DNA of 12,978 nucleotides from NCBI RefSeq assembly GCF_000003605.2, contig NW_003111475.1, positions 199,475 through 212,452 on the forward strand, given 5' to 3'. A program made the translations under genes and the position numbers. Origin of the DNA: Saccoglossus kowalevskii (lineage: Eukaryota > Hemichordata > Enteropneusta > Harrimaniidae). Position 1 is the stretch's first letter. Every line of letters begins with the position of its first letter. Positions 1 to 8,536 of the stretch are shown one piece after another. A model generated the notes under the pieces. That model had not been told where the DNA came from. It saw nothing but the letters and a program-made list of their open reading frames with translations, and searched no databases.

Positions 1-3
1 CAT

Positions 4-239
4 TTCCAGTATCCCTGACACCCCTGCCAACTCCCACATAGACTAGAGCACCCATTTGTCTTTTCCAGTATCACTGACACCCCTGCCAACTCCCACATAG
101 ACTAGAGCACCAATTTGTTCTTTCCAGTATCACTGACACCCCTGCCAACTCCCACATAGACTAGAGCACCCATTTGTCCTTTCCAGTATCACTGACACCC
201 CTGCCAACTCCCACATAGACTAGAGCACCCATTTGTCCT
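4..239. repeat. 59-bp tandem array, four copies
   Basis: Four head-to-tail copies of a 59-bp unit start at 4, 63, 122 and 181. Each begins TTCCAGTATCACTGACACC and ends near CACCCATTTGTCCT. Differences are few: copy 1 has TATCCCTG for TATCACTG, and copy 2 has CACCAATTTGTTCT. The unit holds about 23 C and 7 G, so it is roughly 51% GC with strong C skew, unlike the AT-rich DNA that follows. A period of 59 is not a multiple of 3 and no frame runs through it, so it is not coding. The array may continue beyond the left edge. I do not recognise the family. Confidence 0.95.
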
Positions 240-607
240 TTTGCCATAAGGAAGCATAATGCTTTCTACATTTATGTATTTTTTAACTGGTCATCAAACG
301 TTTTCTCACTTGCCCAAACAGTTGCTTTCATAGTTCAACTATGTACAGTAGACAAATCAATACCAATCACTTAAACCTATACAGCACTTAAATAGTTAAA
401 TTTACTAGTGAAATTTAATGAAAACACCATATAAGTAATTTAAATTATTGTTTCCACAATAAGTTGTAGTTGCTGCATATTCTATACACAGACACGTATA
501 CATATAATAGCCATAATGTACATGTCTGTTTTTTTGTTTGTTTTGAACTGATTTCATGACCATTGATTTATTGGATGTTGTCCTTAATATTAAATCATGC
601 CAAATAA

Positions 608-627
608 AATATCTATCTATATCTATG
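608..627. repeat. (ATCT)n microsatellite
   Basis: A short impure run of TATC/ATCT units lies in AT-rich DNA. It is too short and interrupted to suggest more than slippage. Confidence 0.75.
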
Positions 628-718
628 TTCTTGTCAGATTTGATGAGATTATGTACACTGTTCAGAGCATATTTGATTAAATCACATAAACTAATAATGT
701 TCTATGTACAAATGTTCC

Positions 719-758
719 TGTGAGTGAGTGAGTCAGTGAGTAAGTGAGTGAGGTAAGT
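719..758. repeat. (GTGA)n-type microsatellite
   Basis: About ten 4-bp steps of GTGA with GTCA and GTAA variants, ending in GGTAAGTAA. The register is kept through most of the run and shifts near the end. The variants suggest an old, decaying tetranucleotide repeat. Confidence 0.85.
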
Positions 759-1377
759 AATATCGTTATTTTAATCGAATCCAGTTTTGGATATTAATAT
801 GAAGGAACACTAAAAGGAATATCAAAAGTAAACATTGAAATGACATTTATAAAACTATACATAAAATGTGTGTCTAATGCATGTAATACTGTATGTTGTA
901 TTATTATTTTGTGGTTTTAACTGAGGCAGCTGTTAGAGTGTAAGTAGAACTAAAGGAAATTGAATTATAGAACCTTTTCAAAATATTCATGCCGTAATTT
1001 TGATGAAGTAATATTATAATATTTAAGGGATAAATATGCAATTCACTCCAATTCTATTGACATTTTGAGTCTTGATAAATGTTCTTTTTTTCTCATCAGG
1101 AGATAAACGCATGCAACAGATTTCCCCGTGGCATGATTTTCTTTCAAATACAAGTAATCTCAAGCTTCATACAGACACAGATAAATTCACTTTACTAAAA
1201 AAAATTGAATTACTCAAAGAAGTCTTCTCTCACATTGGTGGCCACTAAATTCTCATTGTTATTTTTTGCAAATGTTTCCAGCATGCTTTCACTGCTATAA
1301 AATGCTCACATTTTTTGGTTTCTCGTAAAATTAAAAGACGATGATCATCACGATGCATCAAGTTTAATATGAGTTCC

Positions 1378-1434
1378 ATACAATATACATTGTATACAAC
1401 ACATACATGGTTTGTTTACACAAACTGTACCATG
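1378..1434. other. Two adjacent short inverted repeats
   Basis: ATACAAT (1378-1384) pairs with ATTGTAT (1389-1395) across a 4-base loop. Next to it CATGGT (1406-1411) pairs with ACCATG (1429-1434), with a weaker TTGT/ACAA stem inside. The pairing is directly visible. In AT-rich DNA stems of this length are expected by chance, so no function is implied. Confidence 0.4.
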
Positions 1435-2815
1435 ACAACCATTGCATTTTTTAAGCATTTTACATTATTTTGATGAATAACTTTATGACGACAAAGACAG
1501 TTTTTGTCACTTTTCATAAAATAAACCCACATTATTATTGTATTATTATTTTTAATATTTATGTATTTATTCTTTCATAAAATGTTATAGGTACATACTG
1601 ATAGAAACTTGCATTTCTAAAGATGCAACTATATTATTATTATTTGAATTATTTATTCATTTAAAACCTTTGGCTAATTAGACATTACATGTATTTCCAT
1701 TTGAGCCAATAATGAAGAAATTATAGACAAAAATATGAAATAGGAAAAATAATAGTTACTTAAATATCTACCAACAGCCAGTCAGGACAGATTCCTTAAA
1801 AATGAGTTCAAATCACATATGCATAAGAAATAATGGAATGTATTTTAATGCATATTCAAATAAATAAATTGCCTTATTCCTTTTTCATTGATGCTGTGTA
1901 CATAAATTGTATGTGGTTACTTTGTTGACTAGTGGTTGGAATGCTTACAATCACCAAGATATCAATGACCTCTTTGTAGTGTACAACTGAATCTAAACAT
2001 GTATAAATAGCACATTGCCTGCTGACTGCTTTCTTTCCAATTAATGTCTGTGGAGGAGTTACAATTAAATAAATCATACAGTTACAAACAAAATAAATGT
2101 AAATATATCATGGAGACATGCATGGCAATTATGAATTAATTAAGTGTTCATTATACCACGCCATCAAACGTTTCTTGCTAAAAAAAAAAAAGCGAACAAA
2201 ACACAATGTACTAGAATATTAATTAACTATGCATATTACCGATATTTTCTTCAACCGTGAAAATAATTATTGTAGTTCAAACACAGTTTTGCAGTCATAC
2301 ATACATGTTAATCAGTGTAAATTCAAGTCATAACAAGTCTTATTGACAAACTGATAATTTAATATTTAACGCATACATGCATGTACTGCATGATGCAGGA
2401 TGACCTATTGATTCAAATTTTTTAAGCTGGATAATTATTCATAGATAACACTGTACATTAATATCATATTCTGTCTTTATTATTATTATATTTGCATTTA
2501 TTTTCACATTTATTTTCTGTGTTTCACACTTGATACGAGACACAATGTAGATCTCACATGAATGGAAATACGTATACTGATTTGATTATCATTATTATTG
2601 ATGTCTGTACAACTCCACTAGAGGAAGTTGGAGCTATTTTTGTCGTTACTTTTAAGTGAGTGTCATCATGATTAAATACATGTGCAATGCCCTCCTATAA
2701 TGCATAAACCGAAATAAAAATTGAACACCATAATTTCATTTTTAATATTTTGTAACAGAATACAAAACGACTTTTTTTCAGGCTTCTCTAATATGTACAT
2801 CTAATTTTTTATTTA

Positions 2816-2920
2816 CCGTACTTATCCGGGTAAGAGCCCATGCCTGGACAAACGCCCACCCCCCACTTTTGACACAATAAAGAAGTTGAGGTCATATCCG
2901 GGCACACGCCCAGGGGGTCT
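2816..2920. mobile_element. Possible DNA-transposon end or MITE fragment
   Basis: A GC-richer patch begins ACCGTACTTATCCGGG, resembling the 'accgta..tatccgg' ends seen on many invertebrate terminal-inverted-repeat elements (family resemblance from memory, not searched). It carries three copies of an 18-bp motif: TATCCGGGTAAGAGCCCA at 2823, the adjoining TGCCTGGACAAACGCCCA at 2841, and TATCCGGGCACACGCCCA at 2895. No matching inverted end is visible, so it is either one truncated end or a solo fragment. No open frame is associated with it. Confidence 0.45.
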
Positions 2921-3432
2921 TTTTCTACACAAAACAAAAAAACTATTTTCTATTCGTTGACTGTGGTTGTATTAATTAACTTATTTGACTTTCTTGAAGT
3001 CTGTCGTAATACTTAATTGCGTAAAACAAGGGGTGAACGCAAACTAGCTGTGACAGCTTTCTGCCTTCAGGGCAGCTCGTTCACCGCTGATTTTTTTCAG
3101 AATCATAACAGTCACCAAGTCTATAAAAAATATTAAAGCAGAAACGGTAGTTCTCTTTTTTAAAATGTGTCATGGCCCTAAAAAGGGACGACCGTTTGGT
3201 TTGTGCTTCCTTAGAAACGATTCAAGCAAATTGTATAAAGAGAACCGCTAAGCAAGTGTCGCACTCGTTTGGCTTTAGCGTCGTTGACAATGAAAACAAT
3301 GTTGCAATATTGTAGCAACCCGTACCTTGGAGAGTGGTTGAAATCACGTTATTTTGGCTTTATAAATATTTTGTAGCAGCTTGCGAATCCATAACTGGGG
3401 ACAGCAATTTTGCAATGTCACGCCGAAAACTG
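2921..3432. other. Unclassified GC- and CpG-richer stretch, likely element debris
   Basis: About 500 bp with more CpG (for example around 3255-3290) than the surroundings, lying between a possible transposon end and the 157-bp array. It contains a self-complementary 54-bp block (3032-3085). It also contains an imperfect inverted repeat, CGGTagTTCTCTTT at 3145-3158 against AAAGAGAACCG at 3237-3247. I found no convincing open frame on either strand. The higher CpG suggests younger inserted DNA, and it could be the unique 5' part of the element that follows. Both ideas are inference. Confidence 0.4.
3032..3085. other. 54-bp nested fold-back (three-way-junction shape)
   Basis: GGTGAACG (3032-3039) pairs perfectly with CGTTCACC (3078-3085). 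Between them sit two further hairpins: AGCTG/CAGCT within AGCTGTGACAGCT (3046-3058) and CTGCC/GGCAG around TTCAG (3061-3075). Nested pairing of this density in 54 bp is more than expected by chance. It is not a tRNA: there is no anticodon arm, T-loop or standard arm spacing. A structured transposon end or a processed RNA are possibilities, neither shown. Confidence 0.5.
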
Positions 3433-4090
3433 ACAACTTTTCAACAAGAATTCAAAAATATAACTTTTCACCAAAAATGACAAAAATAATCATCAAAATT
3501 AGATAATTGAAGATATCACCACGGAATTAACAAATCTGAAAGAGGTCCACATGTGGTACCTATATACGTAATATAAAAACAATCGGACTTGCGGTTTTCA
3601 ACAAGAAGTCGAAAATATCACTTTTTACCAAAAATGACAAAAATATTAAGCAAAATTAGTGAATTGAAGATATCATCATGAAATGAACAAATCTGTAAGT
3701 GGTCCACATGTAGTACCTATATATGTAATATTAAAGCAATTGGACTTATGGTTTTTAACACGAGGTCGAAAATATCACTTTTTACCAAAAATGACAAAAA
3801 TATTCACCAAATTTAGAGAATTAAAGATATCATTACAAAATGAACAAATCTGGGAGAGGTCCACATTTAGTACCTATATATGTAATATCAAAGTAATTGG
3901 ACTTACGGTTTTTAACACGAGGTCAAAAATATCACTTTTTACCAAAAATGACAAAAATATTCACCAAAATTAGAGCATAGAAGATATCATCATGAAATGA
4001 ACAAATCTACCCAAGGTACATATACACCAAGTATCAAAGCATTCAGGCTTGTAGTTTTCAAGAAGAAGTCGAAAAAGTAAAACATTGACA
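3433..4090. repeat. 157-bp tandem repeat array
   Basis: The landmark CCAAAAATGACAAAAAT starts at 3471, 3628, 3785 and 3942, exactly 157 bp apart each time. A partial copy precedes the first, and a diverged final copy (about 4001-4080) lacks the landmark. Units also share GAAGATATCATCATGAAATG, the AGGTCCACATGT/TACCTATATA region and an AGTCGAAAATATCAC stretch before the next unit. The first full unit contains the perfect palindrome CCACATGTGG. Constant spacing without indels across four diverged units is notable. 157 is not a multiple of 3, so the 96-codon frame at 3683-3973 is incidental. Confidence 0.92.
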
Positions 4091-4127
4091 CGAACGGCGA
4101 CGATGACTGACAATCACTCATATGATA

Positions 4128-4158
4128 AGCTCCGCTCGACAAAGTCGACAGTGGAGCT
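4128..4158. other. Terminal fold-back of pearl-like element, copy 1
   Basis: AGCTCCGCT (4128-4136) pairs with AGTGGAGCT (4150-4158): eight Watson-Crick pairs and one G-T. Inside, CGAC/GTCG closes an AAA loop with a 2-base bulge on the right. The left arm and tip are identical to copy 2 at 8537-8573, but the right arm is different. A hairpin just inside the 3' end is a known feature of Helitron-type elements. Confidence 0.75.
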
Positions 4159-4445
4159 AAAAATGTATACATACTGAATGTATCCTTTCAATTTGACACA
4201 CTCCACAAAAGATATAAAATTGTCTCATGCTCTAAATTTGTATGCATTATACATGGCAGAGAAAACAGTACCATCAAGACAATTATGAGTAAACAAGTCA
4301 TTGAAAATGACACAGTCCCCGTAAAATTTTGGAAAGTTCTCTTTGTGCTCGTCATATTAAAGCAGAGGGGTTGTCGTGAGCCTGTCTTTGAAACTTTAGT
4401 TCCAAGTGGCGTATACAACAGATTGTTTATTTACATCAAAACACG
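4159..4445. other. Unassigned spacer between two repeat elements
   Basis: About 290 bp separate the pearl-like element from the 140-bp module cluster. It includes the hairpin GTCATT-gaa-AATGAC (4297-4311) followed by CACAGTCCCC. The 61-codon frame at 4285-4470 has no recognisable domain and runs into the repeat cluster. It may be part of another decayed element; I cannot name it. Confidence 0.4.
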
Positions 4446-4710
4446 TGTTATTCGTCCATCTTTGATCTGATTATGAACACACTGATATGTATGATGTATG
4501 TGCCAATACGAATGAAAATGGTACATAAATTGTGGAAATATAGTAGTAAGACGAAAAAGTCAGATGGCTGTCAATCGGCCATCCTTGACCAGATTTTGAA
4601 ACAAATTGTCATGGACATGCATCCTAACATGTATAAAGTACATGCATGTGCCAAATTTAAATGAAACTGACAGAGCACGCATAAAGAGATACCGCATTAA
4701 AAAAACAAAA

Positions 4711-5460
4711 AACAAGATGCCTGCCATTTGACCATCTTTGATCCAATTGCGAAATAAATCGTCATGAACATGTATCCTAACATGTATAATCTATGTACCA
4801 AATTTGAATGACAACTGACAAAGCATGTCCAAAATACAACATTTTCAAAAAACAAGATGGCTGCTAGTCGACCATTTTGAATCGAATCGCTAAACCACTG
4901 CATGTGCATATGTCCCACATAAGGTACTAGGCACATGCAAAGAATAAACAGAATCGGTCCACAGGATTCTGAAATATGACTCTGGACAGACTGACGCACG
5001 GCCAGACGGACACACGGACGGACACACGGACGGACACACGGACGGACAGACAGACTCAGGAACTCACGTACAGCCGGGGACATGTATCCTAACATGTATG
5101 ATCTATGTACTAAATTTGAATGAAAACTGACAAAGCATGTCCAAAATACAACATTTTCAAAAAAACAAGATGACTGCCAGTCAGCCATCTTTAATCTAAT
5201 TATGAAATAAATCGTCATGAACATGTATCCTAACATGTATAATCTATGTACCAAGTTTGAAAGAAAACTGCCAAAGCATGTCCAAAATACACTATTTTCA
5301 AAAAACAAGATGGCTGCCAGTCGGCCATTTTGAATCGAATCGCTAAACCACTGCATGTGCATATGTCCCACATAAAGTACTAGGCACATGCAAAGAATGA
5401 ACGGAATCGGTCCAAGGGATTTTGAGATACGACTCCGGACAGACGCACAGATGCATGGAC
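4711..5460. repeat. 453-bp higher-order tandem duplication
   Basis: Two module pairs (A then B, 140 bp from head to head) lie at 4711/4851 and again at 5164/5304, displaced by exactly 453 bp. Between them (about 5081-5163) lies a head-less A module that matches the last 80 or so bases of the A module at 4769-4850. The resulting order is A, B, partial A, A, B. The two A-B pairs are clearly similar, with scattered substitutions. The second lacks the long ACGG microsatellite of the first. Confidence 0.85.
5006..5055. repeat. ACGG-type microsatellite, 12-bp period
   Basis: About four copies of ACGGACGGACAC, ending GACAGACAGACT. GAC/ACGG tracts of this kind typically sit near the 3' end of pearl-like and related invertebrate elements. 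On the minus strand it is the source of the VRPCVRP-like run in the open frame across this region. Confidence 0.9.
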
Positions 5461-5493
5461 AGAGAGACCAAATTATAAGAAAGCTTAGAAAGA

Positions 5494-5512
5494 ACTCTCG
5501 TGCGCTGAGAGT
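5494..5512. other. Hairpin at end of module cluster
   Basis: ACTCTC (5494-5499) and GAGAGT (5507-5512) pair perfectly across a 7-base loop, GTGCGCT. The hairpin comes some 35 bp after the degenerate GACAGACGCAC/GACAGAGAGACC stretch. This position parallels the terminal fold-back of the 3433-4158 element. Confidence 0.5.
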
Positions 5513-5523
5513 AATGGAGGCAT

Positions 5524-5567
5524 ATTTAAGATTAATTTAAGATTAATTTAAGATTAATTTAAGATTA
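5524..5567. repeat. 11-bp minisatellite (ATTTAAGATTA)4
   Basis: Four perfect copies of ATTTAAGATTA, followed by a degraded ACCTAAG. The purity suggests recent slippage. It begins 11 bp after the 5494-5512 hairpin. Confidence 0.95.
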
Positions 5568-5639
5568 ACCTAAGAAAAAGCTTCATGGTCTGCTAATTTG
5601 AGATACACAACATGAAAACAACATGATCCGCAGTATTAA

Positions 5640-6060
5640 TCTTTTAGTAGTCATATCCAAGGATTTCAACCCAAAACTACAACATGTACCAAGTTTCATT
5701 AGAATGTGATGATTAACTCTAAAAGAAAAGCCAAAAATTAAATTATTATGCAAATTAGGTAATTATTATTGATAAATTTAAACCAAAAACAGCATTTATT
5801 AAGTAGTAAAGATTCATTGAAATATAACGATTATTACTTGAGATATCAATGGGAAAGCTGAAACTAATTATTATGCAAATTAGGTAATTAATTAGCGCAG
5901 ATTTTAATGTAAAATTTATCAGGTCTGTGCAATGTCACATAGGATCTTTGTACCAAGTTTCATTGAAATGTGCAAAGCTGTACTAAAGTTTGTAAGAAAT
6001 CAATTCATGTTGTCTGCACTGACTTTGAATGGATGAACAGAAGCCAAAGTAACTAACAGA
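5640..6060. repeat. Diverged ~125-bp modules with ATGCAAATTAGG core
   Basis: Three diverged modules. TGTACCAAGTTTCATT occurs at 5685 and 5949, with a degenerate equivalent (GATTCATTGAAAT) at 5811. A 25-bp perfect direct repeat with core TTATGCAAATTAGGTAATTA is at 5741-5765 and 5866-5890, 125 bp apart. The last module ends near GAACAGAAGCCAAAG. 'Taccaagtttcattgaaat' stretches are common in dispersed repeats of marine invertebrates (general recollection). No coding potential is evident. Confidence 0.6.
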
Positions 6061-6216
6061 CAATATTTGAATTACTTGCAACTATGGATATACACATGTA
6101 AATGTATCTTTTTCAAGATTACATTATTAATGAATTTTTTTCTGGATGGTGAATTTTATGCTGTGATGTGATATTACACCTGCTGCTTCAAGTTAGAAAA
6201 CATGTATAACTTTGCG

Positions 6217-6292
6217 AAAAATCACAAATGTTTTTAGATTCATTTGAGGAAACAAAAAATCACAAATCTTTTTAGATTCATTTGAGGAAACA
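6217..6292. repeat. 38-bp direct repeat, two copies
   Basis: AAAAATCACAAAT followed by TTTTAGATTCATTTGAGG and AAACA appears twice in tandem. The ATCACAAAT landmark is at 6221 and 6259. The copies differ by only one or two bases, pointing to a recent local duplication. Confidence 0.93.
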
Positions 6293-8402
6293 ATATTATT
6301 TAACATTGATTAACAGCAATTTTTTGAAACAGCACAAGATAAATAATAACACAGATGTGCATAAACGAATAAAAGATTTCATCTGAAAATAGCATGTACA
6401 GAGTATTAAAGCCTGCGGGAACACACAATGCATTAGTAGATCTTCTCTCCATCTGTCTGACAAAATTGAACACCGTCTGTAAAATACAGATTTCAAGGAT
6501 ATGTAAGAGTTGTTAGATTTGACTGTCATACTAAACTACTAACAGACTATGATGTTTGATTAAGCATGTAATTATTATGACAGTTAATTAAAAATGGTCG
6601 CGTTCTTCAAAAAATAAACTTTATAAATTGGGTTGGACATTTTTGGGTTGATCATCATTTTTGAGAATTTGAAAACAAAAAAATTAGACAAAAATTGCAA
6701 TATGTGAGTGTCACAAATTACAGATTAAGGTTTATAGTATTTAGCAATAAGCGAAAACACATTTATTTATATAAAAAGTGCAAAGCCTGTTGCTAAAGTC
6801 AGATATTACATGTAATTAAAATTGACTAAAATTTAACCTTCCCTCTTGGAGGGAAAAGGAATCATTTACCATATTGATCAACTTGCATGTACATAAGACT
6901 ATATTTCAAGATACATCCTAATTAGGAAACCCTGAATTTGACATTTACCCCCCCCCCCCTCAAAATACAAGATATTTTATTTTATTTTAATATATATTCT
7001 CCAAACGGATTTTTCCAGAAGTAGGAGGCAATTGGGTAAGCCACCATGTTGAATATCGGTGAAATCGTTATTAATATTTTACTGAAAACAAGCACCTAAA
7101 TCCGAAATTTTTTTGGGGAACACTCTTATAGGAAGTCAATTGACCTTTTTATTTTACATTTTGATTTGTTAAAATGCTTGCTAACAATGTGCATGGAAAT
7201 GAACATACATGTATGTAAATGTAGCTATGTCGTGACAAATTTGCGTGTCAGTGTCACTGACCATCTGTAATATTATTTTGACATGTTTACTGAAAAAAAA
7301 AAAAATATTTTCTTTGGCCTTGAACTTCTTTAATATGCACCTAGGTCCCACCCCTTTCAAGATGACATTGGAGAGCAATGCTAACAGATACATGTCTGTA
7401 CTGAGTGTTGACTGCATTTCATTACATCTTTTGATTTACAGTTCTTCAATCAGATTATCATCAATCCCAAATTCCATGAATTTATTCTTGTAAACACAAT
7501 CCAAAACAAATAGAGAAGACAGTATCGTATATCATTACACTTTTAAATAACTTGACCATAACGTTTAAATTTTGACTGAAATATACTTTGGTAGTTGATA
7601 AGCGTCTCTAGATGCCATCAGAATATTTACATTATAAGGTAAGAAACGAATCATTGATAAAATTTACCATTCATTGATTTCACCAGTGATGTATTTAACA
7701 TTTTTTTTTTTAGTTCAGTAAAAAGTGATAATAAATTGGGTAATAATGAATAGTACTGATCAATTTATTTGTATTTTCAATCCTGAAGTGACTGCGAATT
7801 AATTAAATATCAGTTTGTGACAACTATGAACAGCAATACTACATGTAAATATTTGATGACTGTCTTTATACATAGTGCCATGTTGTTTACTTATTTAATA
7901 TTTAACTGTACTTAGGTTATAGTGTTAAGTTTTCAATTAGTGAACTGCATTTCTCCATACTACTTGAATTTCCAATACAATTTTTACATGTTTTTCTATG
8001 TTAATTTTAGACCAGACTAAACTTGTAATTATTAGACATTCTGTCTAAATATATCAGAAAACTTGAGAGACTATAATATCTACCAGTTTATTTAGTACAA
8101 TGACATATATTTAGTTTGCCCAGGAATGCCATGCGCATCTCCAACTGTAATAACCATCCTATTGCATAACTTTCAATAATCAAAATTCCTTGCTTCAAGA
8201 TTGCACATTATATTTATATATGTACATGTATGTACCGGTAGAACCATGGGATATCATAGGACACATGTTCGACTACACAGAAAAACAATGTAAATATAAT
8301 TATTCATTTTAATTTTGGACAAAGTGGATAGAGTAGACAAATAATATTTATAAAATTCACATAAAAAAAAATTAAATCAAAATTAGGTACAAAGGTTATG
8401 CG
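6293..8402. other. AT-rich DNA without recognisable genes
   Basis: About 2.1 kb with only short, overlapping open frames on both strands (77-82 codons at most) and no recognisable domain. It contains a 12-C run (6948-6959), a 13-A run (7293-7305), a poly-T run near 7699-7711 and two perfect 7-bp hairpins: TTCCCTC-ttg-GAGGGAA at 6839-6855 and TTAGACA-ttc-TGTCTAA at 8032-8048. About that many hairpins are expected by chance. TACCGGTA at 8233-8240 is the same 8-mer as in the 81-bp units of the 10579 array. Confidence 0.65.
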
Positions 8403-8491
8403 CTACCCAAGGTACATATACACCAAGTATTAAAGCATTCAGGCTTGTAGTTTTCAAGAAAAAGTTGAAAATGTAAAACATTGACGTGGAC

Positions 8492-8528
8492 GACGACGGA
8501 CACAGACGACGGACACAGACGACGGACA
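8492..8528. repeat. 13-bp GACGACGGACACA minisatellite
   Basis: About 2.8 copies of GACGACGGACACA lie inside the short pearl-like copy. The corresponding place in the first copy (about 4087-4112) holds only a degenerate CGAACGGCGACGATGACTGAC, so the tract expanded or decayed independently in the two copies. Confidence 0.9.
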
Positions 8529-8536
8529 ATCACTCG

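Larger units (their letters stand above)
240..2815. other. AT-rich DNA without recognisable genes
   Basis: About 2.6 kb of AT-rich sequence with many ATT and ATTT runs (for example near 1530-1570 and 1630-1660), a 12-A run at 2180-2191 and scattered acatgta words typical of mollusc DNA. The only open frame of note, 1874-2077 on the minus strand, is 67 codons with no recognisable motif. I see no tRNA, no large repeat and no transposon end. It could be intergenic or intronic. Confidence 0.7.
3433..4158. mobile_element. Pearl/HINE-like non-autonomous element with tandem core
   Basis: In order: a block of 157-bp tandem repeats (3433-4090), a short degenerate GACGAC-type stretch (about 4087-4112) and a terminal fold-back (4128-4158). 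This order of tandem core of about 160 bp, then GAC/ACGG microsatellite, then hairpin end matches the pearl elements and their Helentron-like (HINE) relatives described in bivalves. Such elements encode no protein and are thought to be moved by a helper. The part from 4008 onward recurs at 8403-8573, which shows dispersal in this genome. The left end is not resolved and no target-site duplication is visible. The architecture is seen; the family name is inferred. Confidence 0.65.
4446..5512. mobile_element. Composite of tandem ~140-bp modules ending in a hairpin
   Basis: Modules headed by AACAAGATGGCTGCCAGTCG start at 4711, 4851, 5164 and 5304. A more diverged one is at about 4558 and a remnant at about 4446. 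Each head folds (GATGGC with GCCATC). It is followed by a GATC/GAATCG word, a tgtaccaaatttgaatg stretch and an AATCGGTCCA or CAAAGCATGTCC tail. The last module ends in a GGACAGACGCAC-type stretch and the hairpin ACTCTC-gtgcgct-GAGAGT (5494-5512). The whole looks like a non-autonomous repeat element. The 230-codon minus-strand frame at 4697-5389 reads through these modules; its repeated peptides and VRPCVRP run come from them, so it is not called as a gene. Confidence 0.65.

Noticed and set aside
1090-1110. Hammerhead ribozyme core on the minus strand (CTGATGAG), considered because bivalve repeats can carry hammerheads
   Set aside because: No GAAA partner or flanking stems follow at a workable distance. 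The 157-bp units also lack a CTGATGA core.
2895-2960. Polyadenylation or gene-end signals near AATAAA words
   Set aside because: AATAAA-like words are frequent throughout this AT-rich window and no coding sequence precedes any of them.
3032-3085. tRNA or tRNA-like gene
   Set aside because: It has two inner arms, not three, with no anticodon loop, no TTCGAAT-type T-loop and no A/B-box promoter.
3683-3973. 96-codon plus-strand frame as a gene
   Set aside because: It lies wholly in the 157-bp tandem array, whose period is not a multiple of 3, and has no recognisable domain.
6948-6959. 12-C run as a quadruplex or regulatory site
   Set aside because: It is one uninterrupted homopolymer without further C-runs, and slippage or sequencing length error is enough to explain it.
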